Source of the DNA: Anaerolineae bacterium
GTDB lineage: Bacteria > Chloroflexota > Anaerolineae > Caldilineales > Caldilineaceae
Length of the DNA: 64,000 nt
Assembly (NCBI GenBank): GCA_030432295.1
Contig: JAUIHI010000001.1
Span: forward strand, 372,001 to 436,000
Direction of reading: 5' to 3'
Made by a program: the position numbers and the translations under genes. Position 1 is the first letter of the stretch, and every line of letters begins with the position of its first letter. A model generated the notes under the pieces. The model ran no database searches. It was not told where the DNA came from and saw nothing but the letters and a program-made list of their open reading frames with translations. Positions 51,250 to 58,404 of the stretch are shown here, piece after piece.

Positions 51250-52209
51250 ATGGCAACAAGACGGAGACCAGCAGTGAAAATCGGCGTGACAGGCTTGGGT
51301 GAGCGCAAGGAAATTGCGCCAGGGGTCTTTATCAATATCGCCTACAGGGGGTGTACGCCCGGCTTTGTCAGCACGGAAGAGGGGGTGATCCTGGTGGACA
51401 CGCCGCTGATTCCAGAGCAGGCGATCGACTGGCGGGGGCAGATCGAGGAAGAGTGCCCGGATCAGCCTATTCTATATGTATTCAACACAGACCACCACCG
51501 GGGGCACGCGTTGGGCAACCAATACTTTATGCCCAGCACTGTGATTGCCCACGAACGGGCGCACAAAGAGATGTCTGGCTATACGGAAAACTTCAAGGAG
51601 CGGGTTTTCAATAGCTTCAAACGGGAACCGGACATCCAGAAACAGATGACGAATATTGAGATAATTCCGCCACATCTGACCTTCACCGATCGCACAAAGT
51701 TGCTCTATGGCGGGCGGGAGGTGGACCTGATCTACGTGGGCGGCCATACCCCGGCTACCAGCATTGCCTGGCTGCCCGAAGAGAAAATCTGCTTTGTGGG
51801 CGATGTGCTCTGGGTGGACCAGCACCCCTATATGGCCCAGGCCAACTCGAAGGAGTGGCTGGAGGGGCTGGCGCTGATCCGGGAACTGGGCGCAGAGATG
51901 CTCATTCCCGGCCACGGCCCCACCTGCACCGCCGAGGCCACCCACAAAGTGGAAGAGTATATTATCTTTATGCGGGGCCGGGTGCGGGATTATTATCTGG
52001 AAGGCAAGAACAAGAACGAGGCCAAAAGTGGATTGGTGGGCGAGATGCTGGCCTGGTTCCCGGTTCCGCCGGATCGCAAGGCCAAAATCGAGAGCCAGAT
52101 TAAGTCCGGGATCAACCGGGTCTTCCGGGAGATTCAACGGGAAGAGGAGATCGCCAACGGTGGCGTGAACGCCTCTTCCGACGACGACGACGACAGCGAC
52201 AGCGACTGA
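51250..52209 (+). CDS. metallo-beta-lactamase-fold hydrolase with altered metal motif
   Basis: 319 aa. The fold is clear: strand pairs around FVSTEEGVILVDTPLIPEQA, VGGHTPATSIAW (His), FVGDVLWVDQ (Asp) and LIPGHGPTC (His). The usual HxHxDH is replaced by NTDHHRGHALGN, so the first His reads Asp and the motif Asp reads Gly; only one zinc site may remain. It resembles MBL enzymes described next to quinoprotein or cyclase genes, but substrate is unknown. The C-terminus is strongly acidic (SSDDDDDSDSD). GGGGAG lies 9 nt before the ATG. Two TTGACA words occur at 51159 and 51179. Confidence 0.8.
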   Translation: MATRRRPAVKIGVTGLGERKEIAPGVFINIAYRGCTPGFVSTEEGVILVDTPLIPEQAIDWRGQIEEECPDQPILYVFNTDHHRGHALGNQYFMPSTVIAHERAHKEMSGYTENFKERVFNSFKREPDIQKQMTNIEIIPPHLTFTDRTKLLYGGREVDLIYVGGHTPATSIAWLPEEKICFVGDVLWVDQHPYMAQANSKEWLEGLALIRELGAEMLIPGHGPTCTAEATHKVEEYIIFMRGRVRDYYLEGKNKNEAKSGLVGEMLAWFPVPPDRKAKIESQIKSGINRVFREIQREEEIANGGVNASSDDDDDSDSD

Positions 52210-52308
52210 GACGGGGATGACGGGAGGGCAAGATGAGTAATCCCCAATCCCCAGTCGCCAATCCCAAGTCCCGCTAATTTTTCGACACCAATCAGGAGTT
52301 TCCTTTTC

Positions 52309-53283
52309 ATGGCCCATTCTGTACGGGATCATCGGGACAGCCCGGCCAATCAGTTGCGCGCCGCATTGGACGATGCGGAAGTAGCTGTCGGGCAGCTGCG
52401 CCCAGACCGGGTAGAGAGCTTCTTGCGCCAGCTAGACCAGTTGGAGAACCAGTTTCAGACGCTGGAAGCTGGCGGGCTGAATCTGCTGGGCGAACGCACC
52501 CGGCAGGCGAGTCTGATCAGCCGTCTTGACAGTCAGCCCCAACTGGTCACCAAACCCGCGGCCCAGGTCGGCGGGTTGGCTGCCCTGCGCAAGAAAAACC
52601 TCCCGGCCAGTGGCGAGTGGTGGCATCTGGACGCGGTGGAGGCCGAGCAGCGGCGGCGGCTGATGCGCCGTCTCTTCACCAGCCTGGGCGTGATTGTGGG
52701 GGTGATTCTGGCTGTCTACGTCGCCCTGACCTACATCTTCCCGCCGGACCCCAATGCGGTGCTTTCTTCCGGAGCCAGCGGTCAGTTGCCCGATCTGGTG
52801 GCCCGGGGCGAATGGGAGGCTGCGGACAGGCTGATTATCGACACTCTGGACCAGATGACGGTGGATGACTTGGAACTGCTCATCTGGCAATCGGTGGTGG
52901 CTGCCCATTTGGGCCGTCAGCGAGAGGCCGACGACGCCTTTGCCCAGGCCCAGGTCCTTGCCCCGGCAGATCGCCAGGCCGTCTTTTGGTCCACAGTGGG
53001 CAATGTGCGTCTGGCTGCGGGGGATTTGGCAGGGGCCACCGACGCGGCCAACCGCGCCCTGGCCATCGATCCCAACGAAGGGCAGGCGTATTTTGTGTTG
53101 GCCAGTGTGGCCGAGGCCAATGGCCGAATAGCGGAGGCTATTGCGGCTTTTGAAAAAGCATTCGATTTGACCGCGGAGAGCAATCCCCAACTGGCCGTCA
53201 TTGCCCGGGTGCGTATGGGGATGCTGATGCAAAGCGGGCCGCCGATGGATGTGGTGACCTCGACCGCCCCCGCGGGGCCGTAG
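52309..53283 (+). CDS. TPR-containing membrane-anchored protein
   Basis: 324 aa. A cytoplasmic N-terminal part with helical segments (residues 1-120), one transmembrane helix (SLGVIVGVILAVYVALTYIF near 130-150), then a soluble C-terminal region with three or four TPR-like units (LGRQREADDAFAQAQVLAPA; AGDLAGATDAANRALAIDPN; NGRIAEAIAAFEKAFDLT). Probably a scaffold at the membrane. Its family is not identified. It follows the MBL gene by 99 bp that include a GATTGGGG-type repeat. Confidence 0.75.
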   Translation: MAHSVRDHRDSPANQLRAALDDAEVAVGQLRPDRVESFLRQLDQLENQFQTLEAGGLNLLGERTRQASLISRLDSQPQLVTKPAAQVGGLAALRKKNLPASGEWWHLDAVEAEQRRRLMRRLFTSLGVIVGVILAVYVALTYIFPPDPNAVLSSGASGQLPDLVARGEWEAADRLIIDTLDQMTVDDLELLIWQSVVAAHLGRQREADDAFAQAQVLAPADRQAVFWSTVGNVRLAAGDLAGATDAANRALAIDPNEGQAYFVLASVAEANGRIAEAIAAFEKAFDLTAESNPQLAVIARVRMGMLMQSGPPMDVVTSTAPAGP

Positions 53284-53291
53284 GCAGAAGT

Positions 53292-53375
53292 TAGTAACTG
53301 TCCGTTTATAACTTAGCGGTTTCATTGCTACGATTCCGGGAATCAGGTCCCCAAGTTGTTTGCGGACAGTTACTT
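53292..53375. repeat. AGTAACTGTCCG / CGGACAGTTACT inverted repeat
   Basis: A 12-bp stem around a loop of nearly 60 nt, 8 bp after the TPR gene stop. No gene is seen between it and the tRNA. Confidence 0.5.
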
Positions 53376-53452
53376 AGCAGTGACCAGTTATCGGCGGCTG
53401 GGCGCGTCAGAGAGTTTACTGGTCACGGCGGACTGATGACTGCTCACTCGCT

Positions 53453-53481
53453 TTGACTTCCCTCGCCCGGCTGAGTACAAT
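53453..53481 (+). promoter_or_regulatory. tRNA-Arg promoter
   Basis: TTGACT (53453-53458), a 17-bp spacer and TACAAT (53476-53481), 10 nt before the tRNA 5' end. The best-placed promoter in the window and a guide to the local consensus. Confidence 0.8.
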
Positions 53482-53491
53482 ATCCACACAC

Positions 53492-53564
53492 GCCCCCTTA
53501 GCTCAGGGGATAGAGCAACGGTCTTCTAAACCGTTTGTCGCAGGTTCGAATCCTGCAGGGGGTG
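53492..53564 (+). tRNA. tRNA-Arg (anticodon TCT)
   Basis: 73 nt without encoded CCA. Acceptor GCCCCCT pairs with AGGGGGT (G1-U72 wobble), the D arm is GCTC/GAGC, the anticodon arm is ACGGT-CTTCTAA-ACCGT with TCT at positions 34-36, and the T arm is GCAGG-TTCGAAT-CCTGC. Reads AGA and AGG codons. Confidence 0.93.
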
Positions 53565-53577
53565 CTGGAAGATTGAG

Positions 53578-53630
53578 CGAGGATAGAGAAAAGCCCCGGC
53601 GATTTCGCCGGGGCTTTTCTCTATCCTCGC
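53578..53630. terminator. perfect 25-bp palindrome, bidirectional terminator
   Basis: Arms beginning CGAGGATAGAGAAAAGCCCC are perfectly complementary with a 2-nt loop. It lies between the tRNA and the convergent membrane-protein gene; the GAAAAGCC/GGCTTTTC part provides A and T tracts on both strands. Confidence 0.85.
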
Positions 53631-53649
53631 CGGGCCATAGCAGGCTTCT

Positions 53650-54342
53650 CTATTGCACTTTCCCCTGGACAAGCCACAGACCAATCCAGATGGACCAGAG
53701 GGGGCCGAGCAGAATATTGGCGGTAAGCCCCACCAGGCTGAGGGCTTCGATAGCGAAGATGTTGCCCAGGGTATTGAGAACCAGAAAGATACCGATGGCG
53801 ACAGCAAAGAGTCCCAGTCCGCTGCGTTTGGGGCGCAGCAGGGTTCCCATGCCCAGAAACCAGATCGCACCGGCGGCGTTTTGCAGAACCCCGTGCAGCC
53901 CTTCCTCTGCAATGGCATTGACAATCTGAAAGGCAAGGATCAGAAACGACTGTTGGGCTGCGGGGGCAGTGGCGTATTGTTCGATCAGAAAGGGCCAGGC
54001 CGCGGCCAGAATGGCGGAACCCATTGCCCCCAGGCCAAGATAGAGCAGCCCGCTGGCAGTAAAGAGCAGGGAGTAGGAGCGACTGGTCGATTGTAGCCAC
54101 TGATGCAGCAGCAGAGCCAGGGGGACGAGAAGCAGGTAGTTCCCCAGCATATTCATCCAGTAGCTCCAGCGGATGAAAGAGGCCGCGGCGGAACCAGCCG
54201 CCACCAGGGACGAAGTATCGGAAAAGACCTCGAAATCATAGCTGACGCCCGCCAGACCGACCACCAGACTGAGCAAAGCCAGCAGACCCGCTAGAATGGC
54301 AAGAATGCCGGTCGTGCGCTGAAATGAGTTGTCAGTAAGCAT
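53650..54342 (-). CDS. six-helix membrane protein, DUF4386-like
   Basis: 230 aa with six hydrophobic segments (for example GILAILAGLLALLSLVVG, LLFTASGLLYLGLGAMG, GLGLFAVAIGIFLVLNTLG). The pattern with a late SLVGLTANILLGPLWSIWIG recalls DUF4386 proteins, whose function is unknown. AAGGAG lies 5 nt before ATG 54342, excluding the longer frame that runs to 54645. It stands alone between the tRNA terminator and the hsd locus. Confidence 0.72.
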   Translation of the reverse strand: MLTDNSFQRTTGILAILAGLLALLSLVVGLAGVSYDFEVFSDTSSLVAAGSAAASFIRWSYWMNMLGNYLLLVPLALLLHQWLQSTSRSYSLLFTASGLLYLGLGAMGSAILAAAWPFLIEQYATAPAAQQSFLILAFQIVNAIAEEGLHGVLQNAAGAIWFLGMGTLLRPKRSGLGLFAVAIGIFLVLNTLGNIFAIEALSLVGLTANILLGPLWSIWIGLWLVQGKVQ

Positions 54343-54681
54343 CTCTACTCCTTCAAAGCGTGCGGGAATGTATGCTGGGAACCTGCAATAGACTACCACT
54401 TGCGGCGAACTTTGGCGAATAGAAATTACACAGCCGCCAGCAGAGCCGCCACCGAGCGCGTCGTGCACCCCCACCCGGCCTCCCCCGCTGCGGGGGAGGA
54501 GCCGATCTCTCGTCGAGCTTCCCACTGTACACCCATCGCCGCCCGTCCCGCCGACTGCCCCCTGCCCAGATTGGACATTAAAAAATTGATCGGGTAATGA
54601 CGTAGGGGCGCTGCTTGCTGCGCCCGACACCTGCGGGCGCAGCAAGCAGCGCCCCTACAGTTGCCCGGTTATTTTCTTAAT
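54343..54681. other. 339-bp gap with repeats and no gene
   Basis: Holds a CACCCGGCCTCCCCCGCTGC / GGGGGAGGAG hairpin (54475-54501) related to the in-frame repeat in the secreted nuclease, and the GTAGGGGCGCTGCTTGCTGC palindrome (54602-54659) shared with 19411-19474. No coding potential is convincing. Confidence 0.6.
54602..54659. repeat. GTAGGGGCGCTGCTTGCTGC palindrome
   Basis: Perfect arms of about 20 bp around a short loop; identical arms form the core of the nested palindrome at 19411-19474. Confidence 0.8.
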
Positions 54682-56334
54682 TCACAAAATGGGGAGGGGG
54701 CACACCCCCGCCAGGACAGCCGCCACCCAGCGTTCCCGCGTCTCCTCCGCCCCGGCCAACTCGGCGGCCAGGCCATCGCAGCGCGCGAAGAGTGCCTCCA
54801 CCCGTTCCACAATGCGCTGCTGCTCGGCCAGGGGCGGGAGGGGAACAGGAATTTTGGACAATTCCGTTTGATTGATTTTGGGCATAGCAACGCGCGTGTC
54901 TTGCCGAGTTGCCATATCAACAAAAACACCGGAAAGCATAAAGTACAGCAGATATTTGCGGTCAATGAAACAGTCGATTGGGTACATATCGGCACTGCAT
55001 AAACCTTCAAAATCTACCAGAACTGCTTTTGCCAAATTTGGCCGGATTTTTGAGTAAAGCAACTGACCAGCAAAAAACCGATGTTTGATACTTCTTACGC
55101 CATCTTCCCCGACTGTCGAATATTCCAGTAACTTACCGGTTCCCTTTTCGATATTGTTTGGAGCGACGTGAGGCAAATCGAGAAAGTCATCAGGACTTGT
55201 CGAATTCGTTGCAATGTACGCGACAGAATCAAACCGACACCACACCCACCCCACCGGCAACGGAAACGGCATCTCCTCCGCCTTCACCTTCGCCAACGGC
55301 TTCGACTTGCGAATTTCCCCTGCTGCTTCCAGCCGCGCCTTCTCGGCCCGGATGCGGGCCAGCAGTTCCGCCGCCGGTTCGTCGTCCGGCTCCTGAGCGA
55401 CGAGCTTGCCCTGGACCGCCAGTTGCAGGATCGTCTGTTTCAGCCCGGCCACACTCTCGGTTGTGTCGATGAGCGCGGCGAAGTTCTCCCGGATCAGCGC
55501 CCAGGCCGCGGTGGATTGGGCCGGGTCGGCTGCGTTTTCCAGCCGGTGCAGGGCCGCCGCAGTGAGGGTTTCCCGTTCCGCTGCGGCCCCGGCCAGGGAT
55601 TCCTTCAGCGCCGCCGTGGCTGCCAGCAGACTGTCCACCCGTTCCACAATGCGCTGCTGCTCGGCCAGGGGTGGGAGGGGAACGGGTATCTTTGACAATT
55701 CCGTCTGATTGATTTTGGGCATAGCAACCCGCGTGTCCTGCTTCGTTGCCATTGCAATAAAAACACCTGAGAGCATAAAGTACAGTAGAAATTTGCGGTC
55801 AATGAAACTGTCAATTGGGTACATATCGGCACTACATAAACCCTCAAAATCCACCAGAACTGCTTTCGCCAAATTGGGCCGGATTTTTGAATAGAGTAAC
55901 TGACCAGCAAAGAACCGATGTTTGACACTTCGTACGCCATCTTCTCCTACTGTCGAATACTCCAATAGTTTACCGCTTCCCTTTTCAATATTGTTGGGAG
56001 CGACGTGAGGTAAATCCAGAAAATCATCGGGATTTGTCGAATTAGTCGCAATGTACGCGACAGAATCAAATCGTGCCCACACCCACCCCTCCGGTAACGC
56101 AAACGGCATCTCCTCCGCCTTCACCTTCGCCAGGGGCTTGGACTTGCGAATCTCCCCCGCTGTTTCCAGTCGCGCCTTCTCGGCCCGGATGCGTGCCAGC
56201 AGTGCAGACGCGGGTTCGTCCGCGGGGTCCTGGGCCACCAGCCGCCCGCGCACGGCCAACTCCAGAATGGCCTCGTTGAGCCGCTCCACATCCGCCGGGG
56301 TCTGCACCAGCTTTTCAAATTCGGCCAGAATCAT
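54682..56334 (-). CDS. hsdS: type I restriction-modification specificity subunit with duplicated recognition domains
   Basis: 550 aa, DNA-recognition subunit of the HsdR2M2S complex. It has two TRD halves (about residues 68-236 and 342-510), each preceded by a conserved helix region (DEPASALLARIRAEKARLE and a near copy) and ending PLPPLAEQQRIVERV. Over 169 aligned residues the halves differ at only 11 positions, so both should read the same half-site. At the DNA level (54840-55270 and 55670-56110) the copies differ more, largely at silent sites. ATG 56334 has AAAGG 8 nt upstream; the longer frame translates GCAACTCGC repeats. The gene follows hsdM on the same strand. Confidence 0.92.
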   Translation of the reverse strand: MILAEFEKLVQTPADVERLNEAILELAVRGRLVAQDPADEPASALLARIRAEKARLETAGEIRKSKPLAKVKAEEMPFALPEGWVWARFDSVAYIATNSTNPDDFLDLPHVAPNNIEKGSGKLLEYSTVGEDGVRSVKHRFFAGQLLYSKIRPNLAKAVLVDFEGLCSADMYPIDSFIDRKFLLYFMLSGVFIAMATKQDTRVAMPKINQTELSKIPVPLPPLAEQQRIVERVDSLLAATAALKESLAGAAAERETLTAAALHRLENAADPAQSTAAWALIRENFAALIDTTESVAGLKQTILQLAVQGKLVAQEPDDEPAAELLARIRAEKARLEAAGEIRKSKPLAKVKAEEMPFPLPVGWVWCRFDSVAYIATNSTSPDDFLDLPHVAPNNIEKGTGKLLEYSTVGEDGVRSIKHRFFAGQLLYSKIRPNLAKAVLVDFEGLCSADMYPIDCFIDRKYLLYFMLSGVFVDMATRQDTRVAMPKINQTELSKIPVPLPPLAEQQRIVERVEALFARCDGLAAELAGAEETRERWVAAVLAGVCPLPIL

Positions 56335-56342
56335 AGGAATGC

Positions 56343-56440
56343 CTTTGCGAATTGCGAGTTGCGAGTTTCGAGTTGCGAGTTGCGTATAGCCACGGATGAA
56401 CACGGATGAACACGGATGAACACGGATAAACGCGGATGGG
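56343..56440. repeat. GCGAGTTGCGAGTT and CACGGATGAACACGGATGAA repeats upstream of hsdS
   Basis: Tandem TTGCGAGTT words (56343-56385) followed by four CACGGATRAA words (56391-56430). Confidence 0.7.
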
Positions 56441-56449
56441 ATTGGATTA

Positions 56450-56592
56450 GCGACGCCGGTTGAGTAGCCGCCACGGGATCAACCGGCCTTCCAGTCGCTT
56501 GGCGGCGGCGTATCGAAACCCAGGAGCGGGTCTACAGTTTACCCGCTTGGTTTCGATACGCCTCGAAGACTCGGCTACTCAACCGGCGCTGG
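56450..56592. repeat. large inverted repeat CGGTTGAGTAGCC ... GGCTACTCAACCG
   Basis: Outer arms GCGACGCCGGTTGAGTAGCC / GGCTACTCAACCGGCGCTGG enclose GGCGTATCGAAACCCAG and CGCTTGGTTTCGATACGCC. Lies between hsdM and hsdS. Related to 45443-45545 and 58121-58342. Confidence 0.8.
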
Positions 56593-56612
56593 TCTGGTCT
56601 TACCGTCCGCCG

Positions 56613-58061
56613 TCAGCGGTCAGCCGTCCGCGCCAACGCCCCGGCCAGTTCATCAGCCAGGGCCGTGCGCTGGGCGTCGATGGCGGCCAGGCGCTGGCGA
56701 TAGGCGGCCAGCAGCTTGACCGGGTCGCCGTGGCTGGGGTCTTCTGTGTTGGGGTTTTTGATGTCCAGATTGTAGTTGCGCGCGCGGATGTCGTCGATGC
56801 TCACCCGCCAGGCCCGCTCGCTCTCCTGGCGGTCGTGCCACCACGCCTTCTCCACGTCAAACTCGCCGATGGCGATGGGCCGGGTCTTGCTGTACTGCTT
56901 GCGGTCGCCGGGCATAGGGTGTTCGTAGTACCAGATTTCCTTCGTCGGCTCGCCTTTGGTCAGAAAGAGCAGATTGGTGTTGATGCCCGTGTAGGGGGCA
57001 AAGACGCCGTTGGGCAGGCGCACAATTGTGTGCAGATTGCAGCGCTCCAGCAGCCGCTCTTTGATGCGGGTCTTCACCCCTTCGCCAAAGAGCGAGCCGT
57101 CGGGCAGCACCAGCGCGGCCCTCCCGCCCTCCTTCAGCAGTTGCATCAGCAGCACCAGAAAGAGGTCCGCAGTCTCCTTCGTCTGAAACTCCGCGGGGAA
57201 GTTGCTCTCCACCCCCGGCTCCTCCGTGCCGCCAAAGGGGGGATTGGTCAGGATCACATCCACCCGCTGGCGGTCGCTGATGCTGCGATAGGGGGTGCGG
57301 GTCAGGGCATTGTCGTGGGCGATCTCCGGCACCTCCACCCCGTGCAGAATCAGATTTGTCATCGCCAGCAGATGGGGCAGGGGCTTCTTCTCCACGCCTC
57401 GGATCGAACGCTGCAACTGCTCTTGCGCCGCCACTGTCGTGGCCTCGCCGCGTAGATTTTCCAGGGCGCAGACCAGAAAGCCGCCGGTCCCGCAGGCCGG
57501 GTCCAGCACCACATCCCCCAGCTTCAGCCCCACCATATCCGCCATAAATTGGGTCACGGCCCGGGGCGTGTAATACTCCCCCGCATTGCCCGCGCTCTGC
57601 AAATCCCGCAGAATCTTCTCGTAGATGTCGTTGAAGAGGTGGCGCTGCTGGCTGCTGTGGAAGTCGATCTGGTTGATGCGGTTGATCACCTGGCGCATGA
57701 GGGTGCCGGATTTCATATAATTGTAGGAGTCGGTGAAGACCTCCCGCACAATCCCGCCCCGGGGGTCGCTGCCCGGTCCGCTGGGCAGCTCCTTCAGTTG
57801 GGGAAAGAGCCGGTTGTTGACAAAGTCGAGCAGTTCGTCGCCGGTGATGCCCTCGTCGTCCGCGGCCCACTCCCGCCAGCGCAGCCCCGCCGGGATGGGC
57901 GAACGGTAGCCCGCCTCCCATTCGTACTCCTCTTCTTTGGCGTCGAAGATGCGCAGAAAGAGCAGCCAGACCAGTTGCGAGATGCGCTGGGCGTCGCCGT
58001 CTACCCCCGCGTCCTGGCGCATAACGTCCTGGATGGATTTGATGGTTGTGGAGATGGACAT
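56613..58061 (-). CDS. hsdM: type I restriction-modification DNA methyltransferase (N6-adenine)
   Basis: 482 aa. Modification subunit; transfers methyl from S-adenosylmethionine to adenine in the HsdS-chosen site. The N-terminal HsdM helical domain (residues 1-135: LVWLLFLRIFDAKEEEYEWE) is followed by the methylase core with motif I VLDPACGTGGFLV and motif IV DVILTNPPFGG. The C-terminus ends in a helix used for contact with HsdS. The start at 58061 gives the usual length. Palindromic repeats flank both ends, leaving gaps of 278 bp to hsdS and 343 bp to hsdR rather than an overlapping operon. Confidence 0.95.
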   Translation of the reverse strand: MSISTTIKSIQDVMRQDAGVDGDAQRISQLVWLLFLRIFDAKEEEYEWEAGYRSPIPAGLRWREWAADDEGITGDELLDFVNNRLFPQLKELPSGPGSDPRGGIVREVFTDSYNYMKSGTLMRQVINRINQIDFHSSQQRHLFNDIYEKILRDLQSAGNAGEYYTPRAVTQFMADMVGLKLGDVVLDPACGTGGFLVCALENLRGEATTVAAQEQLQRSIRGVEKKPLPHLLAMTNLILHGVEVPEIAHDNALTRTPYRSISDRQRVDVILTNPPFGGTEEPGVESNFPAEFQTKETADLFLVLLMQLLKEGGRAALVLPDGSLFGEGVKTRIKERLLERCNLHTIVRLPNGVFAPYTGINTNLLFLTKGEPTKEIWYYEHPMPGDRKQYSKTRPIAIGEFDVEKAWWHDRQESERAWRVSIDDIRARNYNLDIKNPNTEDPSHGDPVKLLAAYRQRLAAIDAQRTALADELAGALARTADR

Positions 58062-58081
58062 ACATTTTCCTGTTGGGTGAT

Positions 58082-58114
58082 AGAAGTTCGACTTTTCCGA
58101 AAAGTCGAACTTCT
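58082..58114. repeat. 33-bp palindrome AGAAGTTCGACTTTTC, copy 1
   Basis: 16-bp arms (AGAAGTTCGACTTTTC / GAAAAGTCGAACTTCT) around one base. Upstream of hsdM. Confidence 0.85.
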
Positions 58115-58120
58115 GGTGGT

Positions 58121-58342
58121 TTAGCCGTCGCCGGTTGAGTAGCCGCCAGAGACGATCCCCGGCCTTCGCTTCTGGTTGTGGGGGCGTATCGCTGGTACTG
58201 AGTAGCGAAGCGTATCGAAGTGAAACCCAGACGGCGGGTCGGCGTGAAAATTTGTCGTGTCAGTATAACCCGCTTGGTTTCGATACGCCCTCCGCAGACG
58301 CAGAATCCGACAGATTCTGACGGCTACTCAACCGGCGCTGGT
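58121..58342. repeat. large inverted repeat CGGTTGAGTAGCC family, hsdR-hsdM gap
   Basis: Outer arms CCGTCGCCGGTTGAGTAGCC and GGCTACTCAACCGGCGCTGG; inside lie GGGGCGTATCG, GCGTATCGAAGTGAAACCCA and CGCTTGGTTTCGATACGCCC. With the two 33-34-bp palindromes it fills the whole 343-bp gap between hsdR and hsdM; no gene is seen there. Confidence 0.8.
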
Positions 58343-58355
58343 CTTGGCGCGCGAC

Positions 58356-58389
58356 AGAAGTTCGACTTTTTCTAAAAAGTCGAACTTCT
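58356..58389. repeat. 34-bp palindrome AGAAGTTCGACTTTTT, copy 2
   Basis: Arms AGAAGTTCGACTTTTT / AAAAAGTCGAACTTCT. Just downstream of the hsdR stop. Confidence 0.85.
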
Positions 58390-58404
58390 TCCTTCCGCCG
58401 GCCC

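Noticed and set aside
54343-54681. N-terminal extension of the six-helix membrane protein to 54645
   Set aside because: The extension is repeat-derived low-complexity sequence, and AAGGAG sits 5 nt before the ATG at 54342.
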